NCBI GenBank assembly: GCA_017428105.1
Contig: JAFRRM010000038.1
Location: 1 to 64,000 of the forward strand
Direction of reading: 5' to 3'
From: Lachnospiraceae bacterium
Lineage (GTDB): Bacteria > Bacillota > Clostridia > Lachnospirales > Lachnospiraceae
DNA length: 64,000 nt
Position 1 is the stretch's first letter, and each line of letters begins with the position of its first letter. This document shows positions 34,000 to 42,331 of the stretch, piece by piece. A program made the position numbers and the translations under genes. The notes under the pieces were generated by a model, which saw only the letters and a list, made by a program, of their open reading frames with translations, did not search any database and was not told the DNA's origin.

Positions 34000-34659
34000 A
34001 TGATGACTGTTCATAATAAACCGGATCCGATGGATCCGTCGGGGTTCGTGCTGTTAGGGCAGTTCATACCGGGGATCGTGCAGGAGATCCGGTATTATTC
34101 GTCGTTCAATTTCATCGGCGACCCGATCGACGGCTATGAGGAGCCGTGCGCGATCCTGACGCGGGAGGCGGCGCGGGCGCTGCAGGCCGTGGCCGGCGAG
34201 ATGAACGTGCAGGGGTACCGGCTGAAGGTGTTTGACGCGTACCGGCCGGCCGCCGCGGTGAAGCGTTTCGTGCTGTGGGGGATCGAGGACCTGGACCTGC
34301 GCATGAAGCCGTATTTTTATCCGGATCTGGAGAAGCAGGAACTGTTCGCGAAAGGGTACATCGCGAGGCAGTCCAGCCACAGCCGGGGCAGCGCGGTGGA
34401 TCTGACGCTGCTGGACATGAGGACCGGCAAAGAACTGGACATGGGCAGCCCGTTCGACCTGTTCAGCCCCGTCTCGCATCCGGACTACACGGGCATCACG
34501 CAGGAACAGTACGACAACCGCATGATCCTGCGCCGGGCGATGCTGCGCAGCGGCTTCCTGCCCATCGACTGCGAATGGTGGCATTTCTGCCTGAAGGACG
34601 AGCCGTACCCGGATACGTATTTCGAGTTCCCGGTGTCGTCGGCGTACCTGAAGAAATAA
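34000..34659 (+). CDS. D-alanyl-D-alanine dipeptidase, VanX/DdpX family
   Basis: Zinc enzyme hydrolysing D-Ala-D-Ala. The 219-residue protein keeps the VanX residues: arginine in FDAYRP (R82), zinc ligands in SSHSRGSAVDLTL (H127, D134), and EWWHFCL (catalytic E192, ligand H195). No vanH, vanA or two-component genes are near and no signal peptide is seen, so it is more likely a housekeeping or recycling dipeptidase than a glycopeptide-resistance gene. The ATG at 34000 has GGGAG 6 nt upstream (an adjacent ATG at 34003 is equally possible). The coding frame extends back through the repeat array but that part is not genic. Confidence 0.92.
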   Translation: MMTVHNKPDPMDPSGFVLLGQFIPGIVQEIRYYSSFNFIGDPIDGYEEPCAILTREAARALQAVAGEMNVQGYRLKVFDAYRPAAAVKRFVLWGIEDLDLRMKPYFYPDLEKQELFAKGYIARQSSHSRGSAVDLTLLDMRTGKELDMGSPFDLFSPVSHPDYTGITQEQYDNRMILRRAMLRSGFLPIDCEWWHFCLKDEPYPDTYFEFPVSSAYLKK

Positions 34660-34686
34660 AGCGGACCGGATCAAAGGAGGCGTTTC

Positions 34687-35268
34687 ATGAAACATTGCGG
34701 ATACGGACTGGCAGCTATGCTGCTCGCACTCATTCTGCTTGCCGCCTGCTCATCCGGCGGCAGTTCCGCCGGGACGACGGCCGGGCCTGCGGAAACGACG
34801 GGCAAGCCTGCGGAAACGACGGCCCGTCCTGCGGAAACGACGGCGGCGCCTGCCGTTCCTGCGGACTACGCGCCGGACTTCCGCTTTTCGGGCGTGGATC
34901 AGTACGGCGATCCACTGGATGAGCGGATCTTCGCGTCATACAAACTGACCATGATCAATTTCTGGGAACCCTGGTGCGGCCCCTGCGTCGGCGAGATGCC
35001 GGATCTGGAACGGCTTCATCAGGCATATCCGGAGCTGCTGATCCTCGGCGTTTATCAGACGGTGGACGGTGTCGGGAACGTGCTCCGGGAGACCGGCGTC
35101 ACCTACCCCGTCATGCTGTATGACGAGACATTTAAGGCCTGTCAGACCGGGTATGTGCCGACGACGATCTTCGTGGACGCGGCCGGCCACGTCATCGGCG
35201 AAGCCCAGATCGGCGCCCGCAATTACAGCAAATGGGAAGCGGCCGTGAAAGAACTGGTAGGCCGATGA
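34687..35268 (+). CDS. TlpA/ResA-like thioredoxin-family lipoprotein
   Basis: The 193-residue protein carries a lipoprotein signal (LILLAAC, Cys at about 21), then a low-complexity linker with three PAETT repeats. The thioredoxin fold follows, with the active site WCGPC (in [17 protein letters not shown]) and the cis-proline segment [11 protein letters not shown]. It probably reduces disulfides or matures cytochrome-like proteins outside the membrane. AAAGGAGG precedes the ATG. It overlaps the start of a small CxxC protein gene (ATGA), and a polyferredoxin gene follows, so the three form an extracytoplasmic electron-transfer module. Confidence 0.92.
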   Translation: MKHCGYGLAAMLLALILLAACSSGGSSAGTTAGPAETTGKPAETTARPAETTAAPAVPADYAPDFRFSGVDQYGDPLDERIFASYKLTMINFWEPWCGPCVGEMPDLERLHQAYPELLILGVYQTVDGVGNVLRETGVTYPVMLYDETFKACQTGYVPTTIFVDAAGHVIGEAQIGARNYSKWEAAVKELVGR

Positions 35269-35399
35269 AGCGCCGGGAAGGATGGATCCTGCTGGCGGCG
35301 GGAGCGGCGCTGACGGCGGCGGGCCTTCTGCAGGGGCAGTATGCCCAGGTGCTGGCCAAAGCCGTCCGCATCTGTCTGGAGTGTGTCGGAATTGGATAA
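35265..35399 (+). CDS. Small CxxC membrane protein (CD1871A-like), 44 residues
   Basis: The frame begins at the ATG that overlaps the stop of the TlpA-like gene and ends at TAA 35397-35399. It has a basic start (MKRREGW), one hydrophobic helix ([15 protein letters not shown]) and a C-terminal CLEC motif ([11 protein letters not shown]). This matches the small CxxC-containing proteins found next to TlpA-like and 4Fe-4S membrane proteins in Clostridia (CD1871A family). The next gene starts 8 nt before its end. The role is unknown; a redox relay between the lipoprotein and the polyferredoxin is a guess from position. Confidence 0.8.
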   Translation: MKRREGWILLAAGAALTAAGLLQGQYAQVLAKAVRICLECVGIG

Positions 35400-36243
35400 G
35401 AAACGAATGGGGATCCAGGCGGCCGCGGCCCTGCTGCAGAATGCGGACCTGAAAGGTTTTTTCACCGGCCGCGTCAGTGAAAACGCTGCGAAGGGCGTCT
35501 GTGTGCCGGGACTCAACTGCTATTCCTGTCCCGGGGCCGTCGGCGCGTGTCCGCTCGGGTCGCTGCAGAGTTTCCTGGGGGCAAGGCCTTTCCGTCTGCC
35601 GTATTACGTGGCGGGCCTGCTGATCTTTTTCGGAGCGCTGCTCGGCCGTGCTGTCTGCGGCTTTCTTTGCCCCATGGGCCTGCTGCAGGAACTGATCGCG
35701 CTGGTCCCGGTGCGGAAACGGAACCGCTTCCGGCTGGATCGGCCGCTCCGGAAACTGAAATACCTGATCCTGGCGGCCACGCTGATCCTGCCGCTCATCG
35801 CCGCGCGTACGCCGTTCTTCTGCAAATACATCTGTCCGGCGGGGACGACGGCGGCCGTGTTCCTCTCGGCGGCGGACCGTGCGGTCCGGAGCCTGCTGGG
35901 ACCGCTGTTCACGCTGAAAGCCGCCATTCTGATCACGCTGATCGTGCTGAGCGTGTTCATCTGGCGTCCTTTCTGCAAGTATCTGTGCCCGCTCGGCGCT
36001 TTGTACGGACTGATGAACCGGGTGTCGCTCTACCGCGGCCGCGTGGATGAAACGGCCTGCGTCCGCTGCGGCGCCTGCGCCTCGGTCTGCCGCATGGGGA
36101 TCGATCCGGTGAAGGAGATCAACAGCGCGGAGTGCATCCGCTGCGGCGACTGCGCGCGGAACTGCCCGGCGCACGCGATCCGGATCGGGTTCGGGACCGG
36201 CCGGAAGGAGACGGCCGGGGAAGCGGCGCAGGAGAGCCGCTGA
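35392..36243 (+). CDS. NapH/CcoG-like 4Fe-4S membrane polyferredoxin
   Basis: The 283-residue protein has four to five membrane helices. Membrane-proximal cysteine motifs are [36 protein letters not shown] and CKYLCPLG. Two classical 4Fe-4S sites follow at the end: [14 protein letters not shown] and [14 protein letters not shown]. It is likely to carry electrons from cytoplasmic donors to the external thioredoxin-like lipoprotein. The TTG at 35392 (MDKKRMG...) is chosen because GGAG lies 10 nt upstream and it overlaps the small CxxC gene; the ATG at 35407 is the alternative. Confidence 0.88.
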   Translation: MDKKRMGIQAAAALLQNADLKGFFTGRVSENAAKGVCVPGLNCYSCPGAVGACPLGSLQSFLGARPFRLPYYVAGLLIFFGALLGRAVCGFLCPMGLLQELIALVPVRKRNRFRLDRPLRKLKYLILAATLILPLIAARTPFFCKYICPAGTTAAVFLSAADRAVRSLLGPLFTLKAAILITLIVLSVFIWRPFCKYLCPLGALYGLMNRVSLYRGRVDETACVRCGACASVCRMGIDPVKEINSAECIRCGDCARNCPAHAIRIGFGTGRKETAGEAAQESR

Positions 36244-36257
36244 ACGGTTCAGGAAAA

Positions 36258-36299
36258 GAAAAAAACGCACTGTTCCGGGAAAGGAACGGTGCGTTTTTT
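36258..36299. terminator. Bidirectional intrinsic terminator between polyferredoxin and MATE-kinase genes
   Basis: Arms AACGCACTGTTCC and GGAACGGTGCGTT (one G-U pair) enclose a 6-nt loop. The hairpin is bounded by an A-run on the left and a T-run on the right, so it works in both directions for the converging transcripts. Confidence 0.92.
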
Positions 36300-36320
36300 G
36301 ATGCGCGGGAGGGCTGGATC

Positions 36321-38291
36321 TTACGGATCCCGGTCCGCGGGAGCCGCAGCGCCGTGCTGCTCGATGTACCGGACGAGGGCGGCCGCGGTCTCTTCCGGCC
36401 CGCAGGAGCTGTCCAGGATCAGATCGTAATGGCGCGGATCGCGCCACTTCTGTCCGGAGATATGGCGGTAGTAGGAGGCTCTGGCTTTGTCCGAGCGGCG
36501 GCTGCTGCGCCGGGCTTCTTCATGGCTGTCCCCGTACACCTCCATGATGCGGCGGATCCGGTATTCCTCCGGCGCGTGAATGAAGACGCGCACTACGTCC
36601 GGAAAGTCTCTCAGAACGTGATCCGCCGCACGCCCGACGATCACGCAGCTGCCGTTTTCGGCGATCCGGCGGATGATGCGTTCCTGCGCCCGGACAGCCA
36701 GCTGCACGACGTGGCTGGACAGGTAGAGATCGCGCATCGCGTCAGGGGCGTTCTGGTGGATCCGGGAGATGAACTCCTGATCCAGCCCGCTCTCGTGAGC
36801 TGCCAGCGCGATCATTTCCTTGTAATAGAAGGGGATGCCGAGGCGCTCGGCGGTCAGTTTCCCGATCTGCTTGCCGCCGGAGCCGTGCTCGCGGGCGATC
36901 GTGATGACGACGCCCGGGCGGGACGGGAGCAGGACGGGGCCGGGCGTCTCCGCCGCCGCGGGGGGCGGGGCCTGCCCGACGTAATCATGATCCAGGAACT
37001 GACGGTAGAACAGCAGGCCGGCCAGACTGGTCAACGTTTCCGTGACCGGAAACGTCAGCCAGAAGCGGTCCAGTCCGAACCGGGAGAAAAGAAAGCCCAG
37101 CGGGACGAACAGGACCACGGTGCGCAGGACGGTGAGGGCGGAACTCTTCAGGCTCATGCCGACCGCCTGGAAAAATACGGGGAAGATCAGCGAGGTCACC
37201 ATGGGGAGGAAACTGGGACCGATGTATCGGAACCCGATCCGGCCGATGGCGACGACCAGTTCGTCGCGGGTAAACACGCGCAGCATGGGCTCCGGGATCG
37301 TGACGAAGCACAGCGTCCCGACCGCCATGAGGACCCAGCCGAACAGCACGGAGGCTTTCAGCATCGCGCGGCAGCGGCCGATGTTCCGGGCCGCGTAATT
37401 ATAACTGATGACCGGCACGATGCAGGTCTGCATGGCACCCAGCGGAATGAAGAAAAAGGTCTGCCATTTGTAATACAGGCCAAGCGCGGTGACCGCCTGA
37501 TCCGAGAAGGATGCCAGGATCAGGTTGAGACCCAGGATGTAAAACGTGTAGGCGGACTGCATCAGGATATTGGGGATGCCGAGGCGGTAGATCCGGCCGA
37601 ACTGGCGCAGCGCCTCCCGGCGGGCCGGCGTCCGGCGGAACCCTTTGCGCGCCACGATGCAGGCGGCGGTGATCTGGCCGGCCACGGTCGCAGCGGCGGC
37701 TCCCAGGATCCCCATCTCCGGAAAACCGAGCAGGCCGAAGATCAGAATCGGATCCAGCGCGATGTTCACGGCGGCGCCGGCGATCTGTGCGATCATCGGC
37801 GTCTTCATGTCGCCTTCCGCCTGCAGCACCTTGGTCCAGACGCTTTCCAGCGTCAGGCCGAAACTGAAGACGCAGACAGTCCGGCCGTAGAGGATGACTT
37901 CCCGGATGACGGCCTCCGACTGCGTCGACATCCGGGCGTAGGCGGGCATGAAAAAGAAGCCGAAGACCGCAAAGAACGCCCAGATGATCAGGGCGAGCGG
38001 CGTTCCGGTGCCGGCCGCTTCTTCCGCCTCCTGCTGCCGGCCGGCGCCCATGCGGGCGGCCATCAGCGTGTTGATGCCCACGCCGGTCCCGACGGCCAGC
38101 GCGATCATCAGCAGCTGGACGGGGTAAATGATCGACAGGGCGGTCAGGCCCGTTTCCGAATAACGGCCCACAAAGAGGCTGTCGATGATATTGTACAGCG
38201 CCTGGATCAGCTGGGCGAACATGACAGGCGGCGCCAGCCGCAGCAGGATCTTTGAAATTCTTTCTTTCGCGAAGATCTCCGAGCCTTGCAT
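36321..38291 (-). CDS. MATE-family efflux transporter fused to a cytidylate-kinase-like domain
   Basis: The 656-residue protein has two parts. Residues 1-440 form a MATE multidrug/Na+ antiporter (start ILLRLAPPVMFAQLIQALYNIIDSLFVGRYSETGLTAL, twelve helices). A Pro/Ala linker (441-460) is followed by a cytidylate-kinase-like domain (about 461-645) with TIAREHGSGGKQIGKLTAERLGIPFYYKEMI, where the P-loop equivalent is GSGGKQIG, plus VIVGRAADHVL and SSRRSDKARASYYRHI. The frame is continuous, with no stop or shift between domains. It is the last gene of the rnf transcript, 24 nt after the Gx-type transporter gene. The kinase-like part may sense or modify a nucleotide; function unknown. Confidence 0.88.
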   Translation of the reverse strand: MQGSEIFAKERISKILLRLAPPVMFAQLIQALYNIIDSLFVGRYSETGLTALSIIYPVQLLMIALAVGTGVGINTLMAARMGAGRQQEAEEAAGTGTPLALIIWAFFAVFGFFFMPAYARMSTQSEAVIREVILYGRTVCVFSFGLTLESVWTKVLQAEGDMKTPMIAQIAGAAVNIALDPILIFGLLGFPEMGILGAAAATVAGQITAACIVARKGFRRTPARREALRQFGRIYRLGIPNILMQSAYTFYILGLNLILASFSDQAVTALGLYYKWQTFFFIPLGAMQTCIVPVISYNYAARNIGRCRAMLKASVLFGWVLMAVGTLCFVTIPEPMLRVFTRDELVVAIGRIGFRYIGPSFLPMVTSLIFPVFFQAVGMSLKSSALTVLRTVVLFVPLGFLFSRFGLDRFWLTFPVTETLTSLAGLLFYRQFLDHDYVGQAPPPAAAETPGPVLLPSRPGVVITIAREHGSGGKQIGKLTAERLGIPFYYKEMIALAAHESGLDQEFISRIHQNAPDAMRDLYLSSHVVQLAVRAQERIIRRIAENGSCVIVGRAADHVLRDFPDVVRVFIHAPEEYRIRRIMEVYGDSHEEARRSSRRSDKARASYYRHISGQKWRDPRHYDLILDSSCGPEETAAALVRYIEQHGAAAPADRDP

Positions 38292-38315
38292 GGCAGCTCC
38301 CTGAAGAGAAGATCT

Positions 38316-38846
38316 TTATGAGAAGCGGGGCGGAAAGCGCAGGCGGCGGACGGCTTCCTGCGCGCAGATGCCGGTGAAGAGACCGGTCAGGATGCCGGAG
38401 ACGGCAAGGACGGGCAGATAGGCGAAGATGGCGGACTGCCCGATGATAAGGCGGGCGGCGAGGATCTGGCCGGTGTTGTGGGCCAGTGCACCCAGGATCC
38501 CGGCGACCCAGATCTGGCGGTCCGTCACGATGCGCCGGGCCGGCCACATGACCAGGAAGGCCAGCAGTCCGCCGCACAGCGAAAACAGCAGCGACACGGC
38601 CTGGCCGCCGAACAGGGAGGCCAGCAGGACGCGCGTGAGCAGGACGGCAGCCGCATCGGCCGGACCCAGGCGGAACAGGGCGAATAACGTCACGATGTTG
38701 GAGAGCCCCAGTTTGATGCCCGGCACGGGGACGAGCGGAGGCAGCTGCGCCTCCAGGAACCAGATGCCGAGGGCGAGGGCGGTCAGCATCGCGTCCGTGG
38801 TCAGGCGGAGCGGGAGGGAGATCCTGTTTTTGGGATCGGAACTCAC
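38316..38846 (-). CDS. Gx transporter family membrane protein (Hpre_diP_synt_I family)
   Basis: A 176-residue membrane protein with five to six helices. The core LEAQLPPLVPVPGIKLGLSNIVTLFALFRLGPADAAAVLLTRVLLASLFGG contains the PGxKLGLSN motif of the family once called heptaprenyl diphosphate synthase component I and now regarded as an ECF-S-like transporter. It starts with GTG at 38846, overlapping the stop of the upstream gene (GTGA), after AAGGAGG. It regularly accompanies a NusG-domain-II protein and ApbE in Rnf or quinone-linked clusters of Clostridia. Confidence 0.87.
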   Translation of the reverse strand: MSSDPKNRISLPLRLTTDAMLTALALGIWFLEAQLPPLVPVPGIKLGLSNIVTLFALFRLGPADAAAVLLTRVLLASLFGGQAVSLLFSLCGGLLAFLVMWPARRIVTDRQIWVAGILGALAHNTGQILAARLIIGQSAIFAYLPVLAVSGILTGLFTGICAQEAVRRLRFPPRFS

Positions 38847-39199
38847 GGCGCGGCCTCCTTCCATTGGATCATCAGACGGTGCGGCAGGCAGACGATGGGG
38901 GGCAGCTCCCGGGACAGCCAGCCGTGCTCCACGCAGATGCGGTCCGGGCAGTTGGCTTCCGTCACGCGGATGCGGCCGGGCTCCACGCGGATCAGGTTGC
39001 GGTTCCCGGCGGCGTCCTCCCAGGCGAATTCGTAAGCTTCCTTCACCCCGGCGAGGTCGATCTCGCGGATGACCTGCCCGTCGTGGATGATCTGCACCGT
39101 GGTGCCGTCCGCACTGCGGCGGCCGAGGAGCCACCAGAACAGCGCGGCCGCCGCCAGCAGCGCCGCGAACAGGATGATCCAGGTCCGGGTCTTAATCAT
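38843..39199 (-). CDS. NusG domain II-containing membrane-anchored protein
   Basis: The 118-residue protein has one N-terminal helix (TWIILFAALLAAAALFWWLLG) and an external domain with IIHDGQVIREIDLAGV and RIRVTEANCPDRICVEHGWLSRELPPIVCLPHRLMI. The two cysteines and LPHRL are the family marks. Such proteins are typical partners of Rnf and of Gx transporters; the molecular role is not known. It overlaps apbE by 8 nt and the Gx gene by 4 nt. Confidence 0.87.
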   Translation of the reverse strand: MIKTRTWIILFAALLAAAALFWWLLGRRSADGTTVQIIHDGQVIREIDLAGVKEAYEFAWEDAAGNRNLIRVEPGRIRVTEANCPDRICVEHGWLSRELPPIVCLPHRLMIQWKEAAP

Positions 39200-40229
39200 G
39201 GTTCCGCACCGTATCCCGTTTCCACACCGTCAGGGTGTATTTGTCGGGCTGTGACAGGGTAAAGGACCCCGCCAGCCCGTCGGTCACGATGACCTCTCCG
39301 TCTTCCGTGACCAGTACCAGTTCATAATTGCCGGCCTGCCGCCAGTGCTCCCGCGCTTTTTCCGGCCCCATCACGAACAGGGCCGTGGACAGACCGTCGC
39401 AGCGCCAGCCTTCGGAGCCGATCACCGTGACGGAGAGCAGGCCGCTCCTCGCGGGACAGCCCGTGGCCGGGTCCAGGATGTGCCAGTAGACCCGTCCGTC
39501 CTCCCCGGTGAAATACCGCTCATAGCCGCCGGAAGTGACCACGGCCATGTCCGCGGCGGACACGACGCCCAGATGGCCCTCCCCCTGTGGATCGCGGATC
39601 CCGATCTGCCAGGAACTGCCGTCCGGCTTGGCCCCGACGGCCTGGATGTTGCCGCCCAGGTCCAGCAGCGCGGACGTCACGCCGGCTTCTTTCAGGCGCT
39701 TTGTCAGCACGTCCGCCGTATAACCCTTGGCCAGGCTGCCCAGGTCCAGCGCCATGCCCGGCGCGATCCGCAGGCCTGCGTCAGACAGTTCGATCTGCCG
39801 CCAGTCCGCCGCCGCCAGCAGCTCCCGGATCCGCTCCGCGCCGGGCACCTGATACTGCCCGGTCGTGAAGCCCCACTCCGTGAGCAGCGGGTACAGGGCG
39901 ATGTCCAGCGCCCCGCCGCTTTCCTGCGCGAGGGCCAGCGCCTTTCCGACGGCGTCCCGCACGTCAGCGGACGGGACGATGCTTCCCTCCGCGTTCAGCC
40001 GTGCGATCTCGCTGTCCGGCCGCGTTACCGAAAACAGCCCCTCCAGGCGTTCCGTTTCCGCCTTCAGCCCGTCCAGCGTTTCCTGCCCGCATCCGTACGC
40101 GCGCAGCGTCATGTACGTGTCCATCGCGAAAAACGAAACGGACCGCTCCGTGCCTTTCCGCCCGGAACAGGCGGAGAGGCACAGAACGATCCCAAGGAGA
40201 AGAATGGAAATTTTCCTTACAGGATGCAT
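39192..40229 (-). CDS. apbE: FAD:protein FMN transferase (flavinylates Rnf subunits)
   Basis: Attaches FMN covalently to threonine in RnfG and RnfD, outside the membrane. The 345-residue protein has a lipoprotein signal (LLLGIVLCLSAC), FAMDTYMTLRAYG, ALDLGSLAKGYTADVL, LLDLGGNIQAVG and the Mg-binding region STALFVMGPEKA. The ATG at 40229 lies 13 nt inside the end of rnfB, so translation is probably coupled. Its targets are encoded upstream in the same operon (SGAT in RnfG, SAT in RnfD). Confidence 0.94.
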   Translation of the reverse strand: MHPVRKISILLLGIVLCLSACSGRKGTERSVSFFAMDTYMTLRAYGCGQETLDGLKAETERLEGLFSVTRPDSEIARLNAEGSIVPSADVRDAVGKALALAQESGGALDIALYPLLTEWGFTTGQYQVPGAERIRELLAAADWRQIELSDAGLRIAPGMALDLGSLAKGYTADVLTKRLKEAGVTSALLDLGGNIQAVGAKPDGSSWQIGIRDPQGEGHLGVVSAADMAVVTSGGYERYFTGEDGRVYWHILDPATGCPARSGLLSVTVIGSEGWRCDGLSTALFVMGPEKAREHWRQAGNYELVLVTEDGEVIVTDGLAGSFTLSQPDKYTLTVWKRDTVRNHD

Positions 40230-41002
40230 TTCTGCGGGCAGGCAGCCTGGCAGGCGCCGCAGCCCGTGCAGAGTTCGTAATTGAACACGGCGAGATTGTT
40301 TTCCACCGTGACGGCCCCGTTCGGACACTTCCGCTGGCACAGGCCGCAGCCGATGCAGGCGGAGGTGCATTTCTTCTTGGCCGGCACGCCCTTGTCCTTG
40401 CTGGAGCAGGCGATCTTCACCGCAGCCGCTTCCGGGATCAGGGAGATGATCTTCTGCGGGCAGGTGTTCACGCACTGGCCGCAGGCGATGCAGGCGGCCG
40501 GATTGACTTTCGCCACGCCGTTGATGAGGCGGATGGCCTGCTCGGGGCAGACCGCCGCGCAGTCGCCGTAGCCCAGGCAGCCGTACTGGCAGGAACCGTC
40601 GCCGCCAAAGAGCAGCCGGACGGCCTTGCAGGTCTGCGTGCCCTGGTAGATCTCTTTCTTCTGCGTCACGTCGCAGTTGCCGCGGCAGTGGACGAAGGCC
40701 ACGTTCTTGACCGATTCCTCAAAGGCGGTCCCGCAGGCTTCGGCCAGTTTCTGTGCCACGGCGTTGCCGCCGGCCGTGCATTTATTGGTCTTTTCCTCGC
40801 TGCCGTCCGCCAGCGCGTTGGCATAGCCGTCGCAGCCGGGGTAGCCGCAGCCGCCGCAGTTGGCGCCGGGCAGGCATCCGCGGATCTTCGCGAACTTCTC
40901 GTCCACCGGGACGGACATGAACTTGGAGGCGATCACCAGCATCAGGCCGCAGACCAGTGCGATGGCGAACAGGACCAGAACAGCTGTTACAATAGGATTC
41001 AT
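40217..41002 (-). CDS. rnfB: Rnf complex subunit RnfB (iron-sulfur entry subunit)
   Basis: Takes electrons from ferredoxin into the Rnf complex. The 261-residue protein has an N-terminal helix (VLVLFAIALVCGLMLVIAS), then CLPGANCGGCGYPGCDGYANAL with the downstream Cys for the first cluster. Further sites follow: CQYGCLGYGDCAAVCP, CIACGQCVNTCP, CIGCGLCQRKCP and CTGCGACQAACP. GGAGGCGCGCG precedes ATG 41002. Standard for the family. Confidence 0.97.
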   Translation of the reverse strand: MNPIVTAVLVLFAIALVCGLMLVIASKFMSVPVDEKFAKIRGCLPGANCGGCGYPGCDGYANALADGSEEKTNKCTAGGNAVAQKLAEACGTAFEESVKNVAFVHCRGNCDVTQKKEIYQGTQTCKAVRLLFGGDGSCQYGCLGYGDCAAVCPEQAIRLINGVAKVNPAACIACGQCVNTCPQKIISLIPEAAAVKIACSSKDKGVPAKKKCTSACIGCGLCQRKCPNGAVTVENNLAVFNYELCTGCGACQAACPQKCIL

Positions 41003-41013
41003 CGCGCGCCTCC

Positions 41014-41613
41014 TTATCCGAACAGCTTGTCGGCGATGCCGACGAAGCCCATGAAGGTCATGCTGGTAAGAGCCGCCGCGATCAGCGTGATGGGCAGGCC
41101 TTCAAATGCTTTGGGGGGCTTGGCCCGCTCCAGCGCCTTGCGCACGCCGGAGAAGATGATCAGGGCCAGGCCGAAGCCGATGCCGGCGGTCAGGCCGTCC
41201 ACGACGGATTCCAGGAAATTGTAGTTCTCTTCGATGTTCAGCAGGGTCACGGCCAGCACCGCGCAGTTGGTGGTGATCAGCGGCAGATAGACGCCCAGCG
41301 CGTCATACAGCCCCCGCATGTATTTTTTCAATACGATCTCCACGAACTGCACCAGGGCGGCGATCACCAGGATGAAGATGATGGTGTCCAGATATTCCAG
41401 ACCCAGCGGCACCATGATGTAGGTGTAGATCAGCCAGGTCACCGCGGAAGCCAGCGTCATGACGAAGATGACGGCGCCGGACATGCCCAGGGAGGAATCC
41501 AGCTTTTTGGAAACGCCCAGGAACGGGCAGATGCCCAGGAACTGTACCAGGACGTAGTTCTCCGTGAAGATCATGGAGAACGTGATCAGTAAAAGTTTTG
41601 CAGCGCCGCTCAT
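41014..41613 (-). CDS. rnfA: Rnf complex membrane subunit RnfA
   Basis: 199 residues, six helices; one of the paired membrane subunits (RnfA/RnfE) that hold a central iron-sulfur cluster. It shows ENYVLVQFLGICPFLGVSKKLDSSLGM and ITTNCAVLAVTLLN, each with the conserved cysteine. The ATG overlaps the stop of rnfE by 4 nt. Confidence 0.96.
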   Translation of the reverse strand: MSGAAKLLLITFSMIFTENYVLVQFLGICPFLGVSKKLDSSLGMSGAVIFVMTLASAVTWLIYTYIMVPLGLEYLDTIIFILVIAALVQFVEIVLKKYMRGLYDALGVYLPLITTNCAVLAVTLLNIEENYNFLESVVDGLTAGIGFGLALIIFSGVRKALERAKPPKAFEGLPITLIAAALTSMTFMGFVGIADKLFG

Positions 41614-42317
41614 GATTTCACCTCCGCCGTTTCATCCTGCCCCGGCAGGTCGGTAATGCGGCTCTCGCAGTTTTCCCGGCAGCTGCCGCACTTGCCGTCG
41701 CAGCCGATGCGCGGCTCGAACTTCTTGCCTTTCTTTCTCAGACAGTACACCAGCAGGGCCATCGCGAAGCCGAACATCATGAAGCCGCCGGGCGTCTGGG
41801 AAATGATCCCGATCTGGTAGCCTTCGGGAATGATGCGCTTATCCAGCAGCGTGCCGTTGCCGATCAGCTCGCGGACCACGGCGATGCCGACGATCACGAC
41901 GGTGTAGCCGATGCCCATGCCCAAGCCATCCAGGAAGCTGTCGCCCACACTGTGCTTGCTGGCGAACAGTTCCGCGCGGCCCAGCACGATGCAGTTCACG
42001 ACGATCAGGGGCAGGAACACGCCCAGCGCGCTGTGCAGGTCTGGCAGGAACGCTTCCACGACCATCTGCACCAGCGTCACGAACGTGGCGATGACGACGA
42101 TGAAGCAGGGAATGCGGACCTTGTCCGGGATGATCTTGCGCAGCAGCGAGATCACGATGTTGGAGCACACCAGCACGAACGTCAGCGCGACGCCCATGCC
42201 GAGCGCGCCGGAGACGGTCACGGAGATCGCCAGCACCGAGCAGCAGCCCAGCAGGAGGATCAGCACGGGATTCTCTTTGAAGATGCCGTTGGTAAAGATC
42301 TTTAATTTCTCTTTCAA
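41610..42317 (-). CDS. rnfE: Rnf complex membrane subunit RnfE with C-terminal cysteine cluster
   Basis: Six-helix partner of RnfA, with FKENPVLILLLGCCSVLAISVTV and LIVVNCIVLGRAELFA. The start is best placed at TTG 42317 (MKEKLKIFTNG...), because GGGAGG (42331-42326) gives 8 nt spacing; the in-frame GTG at 42326 lies inside that ribosome site. The C-terminus extends beyond the membrane part with KFEPRIGCDGKCGSCRENCES, a CxxxCxxCxxxC pattern that could bind a metal or cluster. It is located between rnfG (stop 42332) and rnfA (overlap 4 nt). Confidence 0.94.
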   Translation of the reverse strand: MKEKLKIFTNGIFKENPVLILLLGCCSVLAISVTVSGALGMGVALTFVLVCSNIVISLLRKIIPDKVRIPCFIVVIATFVTLVQMVVEAFLPDLHSALGVFLPLIVVNCIVLGRAELFASKHSVGDSFLDGLGMGIGYTVVIVGIAVVRELIGNGTLLDKRIIPEGYQIGIISQTPGGFMMFGFAMALLVYCLRKKGKKFEPRIGCDGKCGSCRENCESRITDLPGQDETAEVKS

Positions 42318-42331
42318 TTCAGTCACCTCCC

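Noticed and set aside
34000..34659. Glycopeptide (vancomycin) resistance from the VanX- and VanZ-like genes
   Set aside because: No vanH, vanA/B ligase or VanRS pair is nearby, and both families are common outside resistance clusters.
36132..38255. A 707-codon plus-strand open frame
   Set aside because: It is antisense to the MATE-kinase gene; its translation is rich in Arg, Asp, Gln and His with no family motif. Many similarly long antisense frames here result from high G+C and codon bias.
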